A stretch of 64,000 nt of DNA from contig OX235277.1 of assembly GCA_944472155.2 (NCBI GenBank), positions 11,914,804 to 11,978,803 of the forward strand, in the 5' to 3' direction. This document shows positions 21,947-34,330 of the stretch, piece by piece. Source of the stretch: Trichobilharzia szidati (lineage: Eukaryota; Platyhelminthes; Trematoda; Strigeidida; Schistosomatidae). Positions within the stretch are counted from its first letter, which is position 1, and every line of letters starts with the position of its first letter. The notes beneath the pieces were generated by a model that did not search any database, had not been told where the DNA came from, and was given only the letters and a program-made list of their open reading frames with translations. Both the position numbers and the translations under genes were made by a program.

Positions 21947-24900
21947 TTCCCACTGTATCCAAATGGTGGACATATCTATGCCACTGTGATCACACACGAA
22001 TGAATATTGTTCACACTGGAACATAAGTGAGTATTTCCCTATGCACAGGGATTAGTGGAAACGTAGTCAGTGTAGTGAGAATAATGAGAAGAACACGATT
22101 ATTCGTCACATAATTTATTTTAGTTGAATGTAACATTGAGGATATACATGGTGTCCGTGAGTAGTTGTATTGTGTGTATTGTGGAATACACCAAGTCAAT
22201 TATTATAATTCTATTCCAATATGTGTTTGCACACACACATAAGTTCTACTTCTTCACTGCACATGATCATATTGACTGTTCGAATTGTTATTTTCATTCT
22301 CATTTTCTATTCGGATAAATGTGACTGAAATAGGGTAGACGCCCTGGCGATAATCTCGCTGGAAATAATAACAAAAATATGTAGAACTCGTTGTTACACG
22401 TAAAGGAATAATGTAACAGAATTATGAAAAATTTGGTTTCCATATTACATGTGAAACATTGATCGAAAATGAAGAGGAGAGAGGAACCAGTTTTGCGTTG
22501 ACGAAGTGAGATCAACATGAGTTGCTGTATGTAACACTTGAAATTGGATACAAATATTCCGTACTTAAGTATTCACTCCTGTGTTTGAGTTTCAGATTAC
22601 CACGCACAGCGTATTGTAAAAGCATGATTGAAACACATTATCAGCGTAGTCGAGGGATACATTTCAACACGATATTAGGCACAACAATTATAATATCGAC
22701 AGACTGGTCGACAGTCTCAAATACTATTTCCCGTGTTATAGTGATTCCCAACTGGTGACGTCCTTCGCAATAGAACAGTCATATGTCACGTTTGAAACGG
22801 ATTCATTGAACCATCTCTGTGAAGTGACTGAAATCCGGAGAATGCATCTACCCTGTTGGTGACATATACGGTTGAACCAATTTAAACTGTCACTCTCACA
22901 TTCATGCAGGTCTCTTAGTTGAGAATCGATTTGAGACACAATCCTACAATTCGCACAAAGTAGCGTTTCTCGGATGAATGAGGTTAATTCCTGTCTCATA
23001 TTAAAGTGAAGTTTGTATTTACAGCATATTCGAGCCCGGAATATTGACCCTGAATCACATTTCAGATGAGTGCAGAAATCCTGACGTTTCTATTAGACAG
23101 TATTCTAAAGAATCTGAAGTCTACGAAACCTTTCAAATCATTTTAAATTTGATAAATGTATCAGTCTGCCATTGAAAAATTATGTAGAAGAAGATTCAAG
23201 TACGAGTGATTGCTTTGCATAGACCGGAACACAAAACAAGGCTTTCCTCACAATCTCTGAAAGGAGGTGATTCAAAATTGAAAAAAGTAATCACTGATCA
23301 AGGAATAGCCTCTTCAATATCTTCCCCATCACCTTCGGTAGCTGTATGCGCACAATAGTCAAACAGTAATTGTTATCTGCAAGACAACTAATAAAATCCA
23401 CTTAGCAATGGTCGTAACATGTGCATGTGGCTATACTCACAACCGTCATTAAATTTGAATGAATAGGAAATCAGGCAATGTGAATTCTGTGTTTTTACAC
23501 CTTAAGTAGTCAACAAGGTATGCGAGGAATGGACGCCTTAAGGATGGATTGTCAGAGATGCAATCTATGCTGTGTACGGTTTATGAATTTGTTGATTTAG
23601 CGCCGACCAAGTTATTAACAGCACCGAAAACTGTGATTGCACACAGAGAATTCTGTCATTGTTGAGCTATTCATTGCATCACTGGGGTTTTAATCATTCG
23701 TCAACTATGGACTTCAGATAGTTTATTCATCAGTCGATAAATGACAGTTAGATTTTGCCGCGTGAGCATTGTTTTCTGGCTACCCCAAGTATTTCAATTT
23801 CGTATTCGTTCAATTCGCTTCTTCGAATTTTTTCTCGCAAAATCATAGACACTCAGGAGCACATAATCTTGATGGAACGACTGATAGAACTGCTTCAGAT
23901 GATGATTTCAATGTATGTCTGTGAGAGATTTTGTCTCGTCTGGTCACTGTTCGTTCCGATTTCGAAATCTCAGCCCTATGCGTTTGCGATCCCAGCTGAA
24001 GCTCATCACCGTTATACGTCTTCACAAATGATAATCTAATAATGTCGAATATTGCTTGATACGGAATGTGATCTACACAATGCGTTCGTATTTTCAGTGG
24101 CTTCGTGTCAAGAGATACGATAAATCAATTTTTCGCTTTTGTCACCTTCCAGTTTCTTATGAACATATTTCACTGTTCATTTCTGGTGCCATATACAGAC
24201 TCACGCGCATCCTGATTCACATGTTGCCGACACCAAGCTTTCAAACTTCAGCCGGATGTCGTAACCATATTTATCCTGTACTAAATAGAAGTGAAAACAG
24301 TGGATTTCGAAAAGAGTCCTGTGCATGTTCTCTTGCTGAATCAACTATTGTAAACTATGTAACAATGCAGAAGTGCTTTACTTTTGATTGAATCCACTCA
24401 GAAGCACTTACTCTCATTGGTCACTTTTCACATCGACTTACAAATACTGAATTTATTCGCCTCAATCCCACAAACCTCAGCAATTGTAAGCATCCTTCTT
24501 TCCTCTTGGCTGTTGTCAACACTCATGGACTTGAGAGAATCCATATCTTTCTAGAAGTCTTCAAGATACTTCCTTATTCCCTTATTTGTTTGTGTTCGCT
24601 TGCGTGTCGGTGTACTTTCACTTACAGGATCTCTCAATACCTTGCCTACCTAACTAACTCTAGTAATGATATTCAAAAATGATGTTTGCACTTCTTATGT
24701 GATTTCACTGTGTGAATATCTCTCATTGTATTGTAGTAACATTAGTAGCTGAATTCACTCGTTCTTAAAACAAGTGAATAATACTATCCTCGTAAAACTG
24801 AGCCAATGAATAATATCTAATTCCCGCAATCATAGATATACCGGACACGCAAACAGGAAGAGAAATATTTCAATGTATTGTTGCCGGAGATGTTGTCTCG

Positions 24901-24989
24901 TACAGTCACTCAGATCATTTCAACTGCACAAACCTCTGCAGAGGTAATTATTGGAAGTATAAACTGATCCTTAGATTATCGGTAAATAA

Positions 24990-25600
24990 GTCTTTTCACA
25001 GTGATCTGAATCGGCGATTCCCTGGAATCACAGCTATAGTTTCATCTCTAAATTCAATCTTCATGAATAGGAGCTTGTTCAGCACCGCATGGTTTCTTTC
25101 GTGCTTTTGCTTTTATTTTCAGTTCTTATTGATGAATAGTTGGAGGATATCCATTTTCTACGAGGACCCGTCTGAGTCGCTCAAGTTCACCATCCATTGT
25201 ATTACAGGCGCATGCTTCAATTATTCTTGAGGATAAGGAGTTGATAAGTTTTCTCTTTCTTTTGAAAAGGACCTAAATATGAAAATTCGTGTATTTACTA
25301 TTCCATATTGGTTTCCTGTTGATCAATCTTCAAAGAGAACCGTCAGATCTCCTTTTTAGAAGAAAATCTGAAAAATGGAATTCTGATTTCATCTCTGATT
25401 CTGTTGTGAAATGGATAGCACAGTAGTAGTTGTTGAACTCCTCAGTTATCAATTCGATGTCGGCATTGTCGTCATATATGATGAAAGTATCATCCATGTA
25501 TTTTTGGTACGAATGAAAACTATTGATAGTAGGCCGTAACATACTATTCTCAAAACTTGTCAAGATACTTACAGATTTCATTTCGCCTTTTCCGAACCAT
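24990..25600 (-). mobile_element. Penelope-like reverse-transcriptase relic
   Basis: Minus strand. At 25330-25581 an open frame carries YMDDTFI, the catalytic motif C of Penelope reverse transcriptases, followed by HFSDFLLKRRSDGS. Across frameshifts the sequence continues with a KRKRKLINSL segment, then a VLVENGYPP motif near 25150, and near 25040 a LLFMKIEFRDETI segment. The last corresponds to TLFMNLEFKGD of the Penelope relic at 36841-37587. The GIY-YIG part is not recognisable below 24990. It lies just beyond the end of duplication copy B. Confidence 0.8.
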
Positions 25601-27600
25601 GTTAAGAGACGCAGTTATATAGCTATCTAGTTGCTTAGTCTACATGACTCTGCTCATAGGACAACGTGGACGTAACACGGTTAGATAGCTTATCTTTCAC
25701 TTGAGCAGTTATAATTGCTCGGTTAGAAGTTAATATCAAATGATGTAGCCAGCATAAGTCTGTTTCATACCTGTAGATAATCTAATGTAAGGAACTCCTT
25801 TGTCTACATCCTTGTTGAATTCAGAAAACAACTTTTTCTTCTTTTTAGCCGTGGTAATTTTTAGTCCACAGTATACGATGTTCATGTATATTTGAGATTA
25901 TCACAATAAAATTTAGAAGAAACCTCTTAATCAAACCATACTATCTTCATTCAGATTTTCACGGACTTCATTGGAATATAGCCACTCTAATAAGCATTCC
26001 ATCATCCCTGGTCTTTAATTACACTGAAAACTGTTAGCTAATCCAAGGTATCTCATCACCGGTTAACAACCTTCTTAACTCCTTCTTGGTAAAAATGAAC
26101 AGCACTAACACGAATTTCTAAATGGCAAGCTAATCTATTAATAAATGGACAGAAATGTACCATTATTTCACCCGGCAGTTGAGAATGATACGTGGTAACG
26201 ACCGATTAGGGCAGTTGAATTTTCCAGCTCAACTGATCGTCCTCCGGACTAGTTATTCTGAGGCCACTAGTTCAAGTACTGCTGCAACTACGATTTCACT
26301 TCATTTCATCCCATTTCTAACTGTATAAATTACAGTTACATTTTTATAATAATAACCCCTTGAAAAACTTCATTATACAAGTCATCAGTGCTCATCAACG
26401 AATATATTTAGAGAAATTTACCACTTTCACATAGCTGAAAAGGCATCTATGAAATCACAGGTGATGGGGATGATCACATCAGAGCTGGAATCAAGAAATC
26501 AAGACACTCCTTTGTTAGGCTGAGATTAGATCAGAAGTCTAGTCATTAAGGATTAGCCAGAGACAACTCTGGCTCTAAATCAACCATGAGACTATCATGC
26601 ACACATTGAGAAGCCCATCAATTAACACTTCTGACCAGGCATTAGAGTTGAACTTGAGTAAAAGTAAGAGAGTGGAATGGTAGAGATAATGTGAAGAGGA
26701 GATGAAAAACGATTAAGCAGTCATTGAACTAGTTTAATATACGTCAGTGTGCAGAGTCGAATGAGAATGAGCTTCAGTAGGACTACAATGCACTCGGAAC
26801 ACAAGAGATTAAAAATAACAATAATGATGAATAACTTTCTATCAAACGAATAATGCATCCGCGATAATATAAAACATTTATGTTGTTAGGATGCAGTCGA
26901 AAATATCTAACTCTAATGGTAAAATGCATAAATATATGTATAAATGGTCTTAATCTTAGATAAACATCTTAAAGGATTTTATTCCCTATAGAGATAATGA
27001 AAGATAAACGACTTATAGTGAATAATGGAATGTCAGAGAGTTTTGATTAATGGTCAAAATGAAGTTTTACTGCGAAAATGATGTTAAGAGTAAATGAAGC
27101 CGAATGTCATGTGTGCGCATGAGTAGATGTATATGTTCCTGTGACATAGTAACATTATATAAACAAATGTAACCGGGGGAAATAAAAGGTTCATAATGTA
27201 AAAAATGTAAGGAAGGAATAATGATTTAGTCAGATGAAGCTGTCTGATAAAATAAAAGATGGAATAGTGTTCACAACTAGGATGCAAAGTGGCCTGAATG
27301 GGATATTCCAATAAGGCGTTTAGCAGTTCGCAGGATTTAAAGCATGTTATAATGTGAAGTGTGTACTGAAAAGTTCTTGTAGGTAGCATACTGTGTGATG
27401 CTTTCTCTATAGCTAAGTGACAGATTAAGAGAGGGATCTTTGTGAAGGAATGCAGGAAACATGAAAGGAAGTCAGAGAAGCTAAAAAAACATGAGGATAT
27501 GTAAAAATGGAGACTTCAGTGTAATGTTTTTGCATTCCATCATAAGTCTACATCGTTCCACCATATGAAATTGTGGCTGGCTATCACAACGGTGATAATA
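25601..27600. other. No gene seen
   Basis: AT-rich sequence with short frames only. A segment near 26200-26300 has a somewhat higher GC content and short internal inverted repeats, perhaps an old SINE, but no clear A and B boxes. Confidence 0.35.
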
Positions 27601-27674
27601 ACATTGACCATGTATCTTTCTCTTGAGCATAAACTTACGCATGTTTGAACCAAAAAACAAAAGTTTCTACGGTT
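27601..27674. repeat. 74-bp direct repeat left of the SINE
   Basis: Matches 27874-27947 with 5 mismatches and no indel. Both repeats abut the SINE ends, so they look like a target duplication of unusual length. Confidence 0.8.
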
Positions 27675-27873
27675 ATTTTATTTATTTTTTTTATTTTTGT
27701 TACAGCTTGATGCCACACCGTATTTTTAGTACAAGTATGACATTTTCAGCATGGATATCGGTGGCCCAAATTTCACAGGCCGACCATAGATATCGGGTGT
27801 GCGCTGGCAGCAACTCGAACCTCGGACCATGTGCATGGTCGGCGAGCACTTTACCACTGTGCCACCGACGCAC
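27675..27873 (-). mobile_element. tRNA-derived SINE with A-rich tail
   Basis: On the minus strand it starts GTGCGTCGGTGGCACAGTGG (A-box region) and has a B-box-like GAGGTTCGAG about 35 bases later. A body of about 100 bases follows, and the tail is A-rich with AAATA units at 27675-27700. The 199-bp unit lies flush between the two 74-bp direct repeats 27601-27674 and 27874-27947. A diverged relative is at 53272-53445, also minus. It differs from the tRNA-Gly type SINE at 13342. Confidence 0.75.
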
Positions 27874-27947
27874 ACATTGACCATGTTTCTTTCTCGTGAG
27901 CATATACTTAGGCATGTTTGAACCAAAAAACAAGAGTTTCTACGGTT
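27874..27947. repeat. 74-bp direct repeat right of the SINE
   Basis: Partner of 27601-27674. The match starts at ACATTGACCATG and ends at CTACGGTT in both. Confidence 0.8.
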
Positions 27948-30489
27948 TCAAGCATCTACTGGGTAGCGGCCTTTTAAAACCTGTTAGGCGGGTGATATAT
28001 GATTCATCATCGCTGGTTCTGGGTAATGTGAATTTGCATTTAGTGTTTTTGATGCGCAGCTGTGATAATTTGCCTGAAAGACAAAAAATCTTTCTCCGTC
28101 ATTTGCTGTCATTATGGACTCAGTGATCCCTATGGAGTTGATTACATATGTTGTTATCCAGACAGGCAGAAACTCAAACACTGATTCATTGTTTTCCAAT
28201 ATATAGGAGAGTACTGGTGGAAGAGTATTGGTTTTGCAATGATTTATGCAACTGCCAGTGTAGATTCAAAGTTACTTCTGCTTGGAAAGGGTGAGATTCT
28301 GAACTACGAATATAACATACCAGGCCAAAATTCACCTGCAGAAAAATAATGTGTTGTTCCAGCAGTCAGTTTGTCAGTGTGCACGATATTACCAGTGGCT
28401 TAAGGAAGAAGATGCTTAACGTCGTTAAGTCTGGCTTGCATCGCTGAACAATCATGAAGTCGGAACCCTGGAGAAGATAACTTCGGTAACAGCCACGTGG
28501 CCAATTATAAAGTGTATCTAAGTCCTACAGTAAGTTATTGCTTCAAGGGGAAAGCCTCTGATTTTGCAACATCGGATGCTGTGATTTCGAATTTTGGAGA
28601 AGAGATAAATTTCTTCAGGTTTGAAGATATATCTTTCTGACGAGTGTAAGCAAGCACAAAACACATGCCAAAGGCTTCTTGTAGTTTTCCTCTGCCCATT
28701 GATTATGAACAAAGTGTATTGAAAACGAAGATGGAGTACGTGCGTAGAAGACTCAGCGGAGCCAACCACCTGTGTGGTCTGGTTTCCATTCCTCGATGTT
28801 ACACTCCTAAATAATCTAGCCAGTAGGCATTCGAGGAAAGAAGGAGAGCTGGACATGTGGGTGCCAATCCCATCGTCACATTATCAGACTTGAGATTTGA
28901 ACGTAATCACCGAAACAGTTTAATTATAACTGGTAAAGGATTTCAAAAATAAATAAGTTCCAGTCATTCCCAGTCGATTTCTCTTGAATGAAAGGGGTTC
29001 CTTTCAGTCATCCACCTTCCAACACTTCAAAATAGACACAATGTTCTTTCATCATAGACAGCTTGATTCAAAATGTTATCTTTTTTAGTGTTTCCATCAT
29101 GACTGCTTTCCACTGATATCACATATTTAGCTTTTAACTTCATTGTGTAATACAAAGTCAGATATTTCATTGTCATATTACTGGGAGGTAATACCCTCCC
29201 TTCCTTTATGCCTACGTGCACAGTCAGCTTCCTCATACCACTATAGTCACTCAATAGTTACAGTTCCTCAGGGATAACATCAGTGAAATATTCACACATT
29301 GCCTAATGAATACGGTATTAAGGACATTCAGCGCTGCTTAAGCATGCTGTGTCTATTTGGCGTTCTGGAGTTAAAGATAAACTGCCCAATGTCGCCTCTG
29401 TCGTTTATATCTATCAATTTTAGTACTCTTGCAGGGCTATTTACACATGTGGCACAATAAGGCATATTTATCATCGGATTTCCAAACACCATCGTGAGTG
29501 GTTAAGTAAGCGCAGCCGTCACATCTCGTAGATACAGAAAACAAAACTGATGTAAACAAAGCCTTCAGATCCATCAAATGTATACTGAATAATCCTCATT
29601 TCACCCCAAGAGTTCTTCTACCACATATCGCTGAAGCTGTTGGAATCTACATTAAGAAGCCTTAACCTATGTATCCAAAATAAACTAGTTCAGGCGCATT
29701 CCTTATCTTGGCCATCAAGGTTTTATTGATCCTCATTTTGTTGTGGAAATTTCCTTGATTTTAACTGATATTCTATTTTTTTTTTACATTTTTGTGCTTA
29801 TTATAACTTATGCATCTTTATTGAGCTGTAACTGCATTCATCTTAATTAACAAAACGATCTTATAAAAAAACACCAATATTGTTAATGGCGATTACTCTA
29901 AATTACTCTGTGTATATAAATATACGTAATTGTAGACCCAGAAGAGGAAATTATCGAAAAGAACTTTCTTTTTGCTCAATTCTTTTGACGTACATGAACG
30001 GTTTTACCTTGTAATTGCCTGTGATTGTTTAAATGTTTCACAGAAATTCCATGATTTGTTTGATGGAGTTTCTCTATCCACAAATATCACCCTTTTCAGA
30101 ATGTCATTTATATCTAGTCCTAAAGTGATTACTTACCCTGGAAGCGGAGAATTTCAGGAAAAAGATATTATGATAACATATACTATTAATTGACATGAGA
30201 TGTTGAACCCACTTCCTTTGACAAATACTGTTAGATAGTTAGATTGAAGTGACGAAAATATCGGATGGCTGTTTAGCTCATTTCGAGGTGAACTCACTAA
30301 CCTGGATTTCGGTGATGTTCCTTAGAGATCCAAGTGGAGGCAAGGGTTTCAGCGGTACACCTCTTTTTTATCGTATTCTGTGCAGTCCCTATTGGGTGGG
30401 TCTACGAACGCTGATAGTCTCCCATCTCCTCCGTGCAACGTCTCCCCTATATCTGCAGTTCCCAGCTGGAAATAGTTTTCTTCATGGAT
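27948..30489. other. No gene supported
   Basis: Holds several short open frames, the longest 28518-28856 minus (112 codons), none with recognisable motifs. No conserved splice pairs or repeats were identified. Confidence 0.35.
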
Positions 30490-30745
30490 CTATATCTTGC
30501 CTTTCGTATTATGGTTCTGATATCCTCTACGGTGCTTTCTCTTGTTGTTGAAACAATCCTGCCAAGACGAATGCAGCAAGTTACACCTTTCAGACTTCTC
30601 CCTCGTATAGCGATTAGTACTTGTTATTATTTTTGTTTTTATTGTTTGTTTACCTTCATCATCCTCAACTTCTCTATGTTCACTTTTGTTCTGGTCTTTG
30701 CTATTTCCTCTATCAAACTCCTGATTTTCCCCTGAAAGTCTTCGA
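30490..30745 (-). mobile_element. RTE relic, fragment 2 (minus strand)
   Basis: On the minus strand it resembles the RTE region around 8980-9195 of the element at 7807-9738, but in a shifted frame, ending in the equivalent of the YLGS to GKARQ segment. It directly follows a second RTE piece (30745-31110) whose end corresponds to a later part of the element, so the order is that of two separate copies head to tail. Confidence 0.65.
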
Positions 30746-31110
30746 GTTTGTGTGATATTGAGTATTGAGCGAAGATAACTGTTAATGAAGGTCTGTAGTT
30801 TGTTTGAGGTGCTTTTTATCACGCGCAGTGCAAGTCTCTGACCCATATAGCAGGTAGCACTGACTTCACATTGGATTTGAAAATCCAGATCTTATTTATG
30901 ATGCTGAGTGCTGTTGACCTCCACACAGACTTGAGAGTAGTGGAAGCTTGTCTTGCTTTCCCGATTCTTGCTTCGATATCCTCGTCAGTTCCGCCTATAG
31001 TTGAGATGATGCTTCCCAGGTAGGTAAAAGAGATTGTTTCTTTCAAGTTCCAGCTTTTAGCATCTTGATTGCCTTCAGGACTTCTGATTTCGTCGGATGG
31101 TTGTTTTTCA
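30745..31110 (-). mobile_element. RTE relic with internal deletion (minus strand)
   Basis: Minus strand from about 31110: a match to the RTE stretch PPTKSEVLKAIKMLKAG, then a direct jump to LKETxSFTYLGS, skipping nearly all of the reverse transcriptase (about 870 bases). It continues through IGKARQ, SVWRSTA, FKSNVKSVL and SNKLQTFINSYLRSIL. A short shared GGAA at the joint suggests microhomology-mediated deletion. It is better preserved than most relics here. Confidence 0.75.
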
Positions 31111-34019
31111 CTGGTGATCAATAAGCTTCGAACAGCTTTATATTGAGAAGATGCAGGACTAAAATAGATCTTCACGGGAAAGAAGGAGAATTCAAAGACT
31201 CACGCACGACTTATTTGTTCCAGTGCGTAAGGAGATAGGAAATGAAAAACAACTAAACGCCTAGAAATGAGTAGAGTATTATTCATTTTACTGTTAAGTA
31301 ATGACGGAATCAAAAACAGCCTCGGTTTTAATTTTCATAAGAATGAGTGTTAAATAAGCTATAATTAATTGATAGATGAACTGATGATAGTATACTTAAC
31401 TTGATAGTAGATTACAGCATTTCAGGGATGTAGTTACGAGTATAATGTAATTTATATATTGATAGTGAACATAAAAGGCCAATTTACCTCAATTAAGAAG
31501 ATCAGATGGTTGGTTTGGAAGAATGAGGAATAAGAATATCTAGCAATGAACCCTCTAATAACGTTTTACCAAGCAAATAATCATAAGGAAGTGGATCTTG
31601 CATACAGTGAGGGGATCGTTGGGTCATGTCGATTGTCATACACGTCCTCAAGGGTAGAATGAGGTGACGATTTGTATAGGGATTCGAAGATGACTTAAGG
31701 GAGACCATAGTGCACTGAACGAAGACAAGATACTTAGTTAAGGGATGTTTACATGCAATTCGATTTTCAAATACATGGAACTAATGCATACCTCATATTA
31801 AAATTATCATTTGTACCAATCCTCCGTGTTGTTTAACCCCACCCCGTTGTGTTGTTTTTCTTTGTCGTTGAATCTGTCTCTCCTGTATTTGATATATTTC
31901 TGCTGATGAATGTCTCTTTATATATACTACTGGCAAATCTTGTCAGAAGTACACTCCACGATATGGAGAGAAATCGTAGGCTTGTTGACCACAACGAAAT
32001 GGTGACAGAGCACTGAGCGGAGTGGATATAACCTGTTGAAACCCTACTGGGATTGCAAGCTATCAGTGCAGTTAACATTTATTAGGCGCGTATCACCTAC
32101 AATTGTTACAATTATCAACTTTCTTCAACGCGCTGTCAGAAGTAGTTTGAGATGAACAAAACTTCAAACCTGTTTCCTGAAGTTTTATCAGATGGATAAA
32201 TGTCCAAGGTCTTTAAAAGTTATCAATTTTAAGTGGAAAGGATGTTTATCGAAGAGTGTTCGGAGAAATGCTTGTGTAAAACAAATTCCATGTAACTCCA
32301 TTATGGAAAAGATTTGATTTTGATGAAAGAAAAATGAAATCTTATCCATAATGGAGTTATGCTCTACCAAAGTGCCCAAGTTTTATACTTACATCAACAT
32401 TCCATGTAATCAGGGGACACTAGGTAATCATTACAATATGTTTCTGGTCAAGACTTACTTCAGAAAGTAAACTTTACACTCAGTTAATGAAGCATTGTTG
32501 GGAAATTTATTTTCTGACACTTTTGAAAGATGTTTTATTAAGGGACTATTGCTTTAAATACTCACAGACTCGTTTCACGTAAAATGGCCTTCTGATGCCT
32601 CAAGTTTGCCTTTTGGGTCAATATCTGATTGCAAAGTGTGGTTTCCTTATAAATACAAAACTGCTTTAAATTATAATTAAGGGATAGTGAATTCTTGTTA
32701 GACGATGGCACTATCAGAAAACGAGGATACTTAGACCACACAGACGACAGTTTCGAGTATTTCTAACATTGATTTCGGGTCTAGCACATGTTAGGTGATG
32801 CAGTGTGAGTGACCTGTACCCTCACTTACTTCTAGAGTGAGAAGTGCTGATGTTTAATAAATAAACCAGCTCATTTCATGACTGTGAGATATCTGGCTAC
32901 CACTCAAGGGATGAGTATGAAGTACAATATTCAACTTCGCTCTACTTCACACCTTCAACACACGGCCACTAAACGTAGAAGCATTCTGAGTAAGACGGGG
33001 GTTGAAACGAGGAGTCAACTAACGTAATACACGGTGAAAACGTGTGTAGGATTTGAATGTTGGCATAAATAAACATAGACACAGATATTTTATTGGCAAA
33101 ATTCAAGTCTTCAGTGGTTTCACTTTAGAAACACTTAAAAAGTGTAAATTCTCTGGAAGAACATATTTGAGAGGCAGTGCTGTGTCGTGTCTCGATGAGA
33201 TTTACTTCCGGTTGAATTAGTTGTGATGGAAATTATATCTTCTGTGAAGAGAATACTTACTGTTTATTTCAAGTATCACTAATCCTCATTCTTCCATTTT
33301 CACGTCATCTTCTCTTCTTTCTCCTATCTTTCTGTGTGGTAAACTCAAAGAAGACAAGGCGATTCAACTGAATGCCTCAATGACTTTTTGCCATACTTTG
33401 CATAAATTGTAGTGAATAATAATTACCTCGTAACAGTCTGCGTTAAAACGGAGAGAGAAACAGAAGCAGAGAACGACAGAAGATTGGCAACTAAGATCTT
33501 TTGAATAATTTATTCAGTCTAACAAAGTTGTGTGCTAATTCCGGTTGGCAGTAAAAGAAAAGAATCAGTAAGGTGAAAAAAAAGAAATTTAGAAAGACAT
33601 CAAAAAGAACACTGTTAGGTAGAGTATTTACTTCATGAATTTTAAATAGGACAGAGCTTATTACGCCTTTGTATTAAATCAAAGTAGGTCTGTCTGGATC
33701 AAGAATGACATGTGTTAAATTGAATGTCAAACAATATATGCACTAAGAGATAATTTTATTTTAGTGGGGCGTTCTAATCTGCATTTTATGATAAAAGTAG
33801 TATGATGCTTGTATGCATGATTATTGTCATTACTTATTAGGCATTCCTTGGGACATAGTGCTTCAGAATGCCATCGGTTTTCCTCATATCATTTTTGAGT
33901 AGCTCACTTCCTCTCCTATTAATCTGCTTCGTGTTATCCTCTAACCGATACCCGACTCGTTACTTCCTATTTGGGTTCAACTGCAGCCTCAGTATGTGGT
34001 GTGACTCAGCAATCTCTAA
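31111..34019. other. No gene seen apart from a hairpin
   Basis: AT-rich DNA with short frames. The one distinct structure is the inverted repeat at 32293-32359. Confidence 0.4.
32293..32359. ncRNA. Near-perfect hairpin, 23-bp stem
   Basis: The arms 32293-32315 and 32337-32359 are inverted complements with one mismatch, and two further G-U pairs can extend the base. The loop is 21 bases. The size is compatible with a small-RNA precursor, but also with a tiny palindromic repeat. No flanking target duplication is obvious. Transcription is unknown, and either strand could form it. Confidence 0.4.
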
Positions 34020-34330
34020 ACTGTATGTCTAACCCATATCCATTTACGTCTTCTTATGTATTGGGTAATCGGTTGATGTCTGGTTCTCTGCCTGCCTCCT
34101 TGTAAATATTCTTTTTTGTTAGACATGAAACATAAATCATAAGCTAAGTCCATATTTTCCAGAGTTGTTGCTATTCCACAGTTTGACTCTCCTCCCACTT
34201 CCAGTAGTCTGGCTGTGTACTGCTCCATCTGATCGTCAAGAACATCATCAGTATTAGTAAGTATCTGTGCCTCACTACTGTCTTAACTTCAAACGATTCA
34301 GTTAGAATTCCTTTGTGAATAACTAAGTCA
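34020..34330 (-). mobile_element. RTE relic (minus strand)
   Basis: Two minus-strand frames together read VIHKGILTESFEVKT, then a degraded catalytic region LAYDLCFMSN in place of FADDICLISH, and after an internal deletion RRRKWIWVRHT in place of RKKWRWIGHT. Stops and frame changes make it dead. It is older than the element at 7807-9738 by the number of changes. Confidence 0.75.

Larger units (their letters stand above)
19070..24700 (+). repeat. Segmental duplication, copy B
   Basis: Second copy of the segment at 25-10375, about 19 kb downstream in direct orientation. It lacks the two insertions of copy A and keeps a 32-base stretch near 24455-24485 that copy A has lost. It contains the second 12-cysteine gene and about 2.8 kb upstream of it, otherwise without recognisable genes. 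Confidence 0.85.

Noticed and set aside
26190..26300. Possible additional tRNA-derived SINE
   Set aside because: Composition and a weak B-box-like motif hint at it, but there is no A box and no second copy.
28518..28856. 112-codon minus-strand frame
   Set aside because: No motif, no low-divergence relative in the window, and no support for expression.
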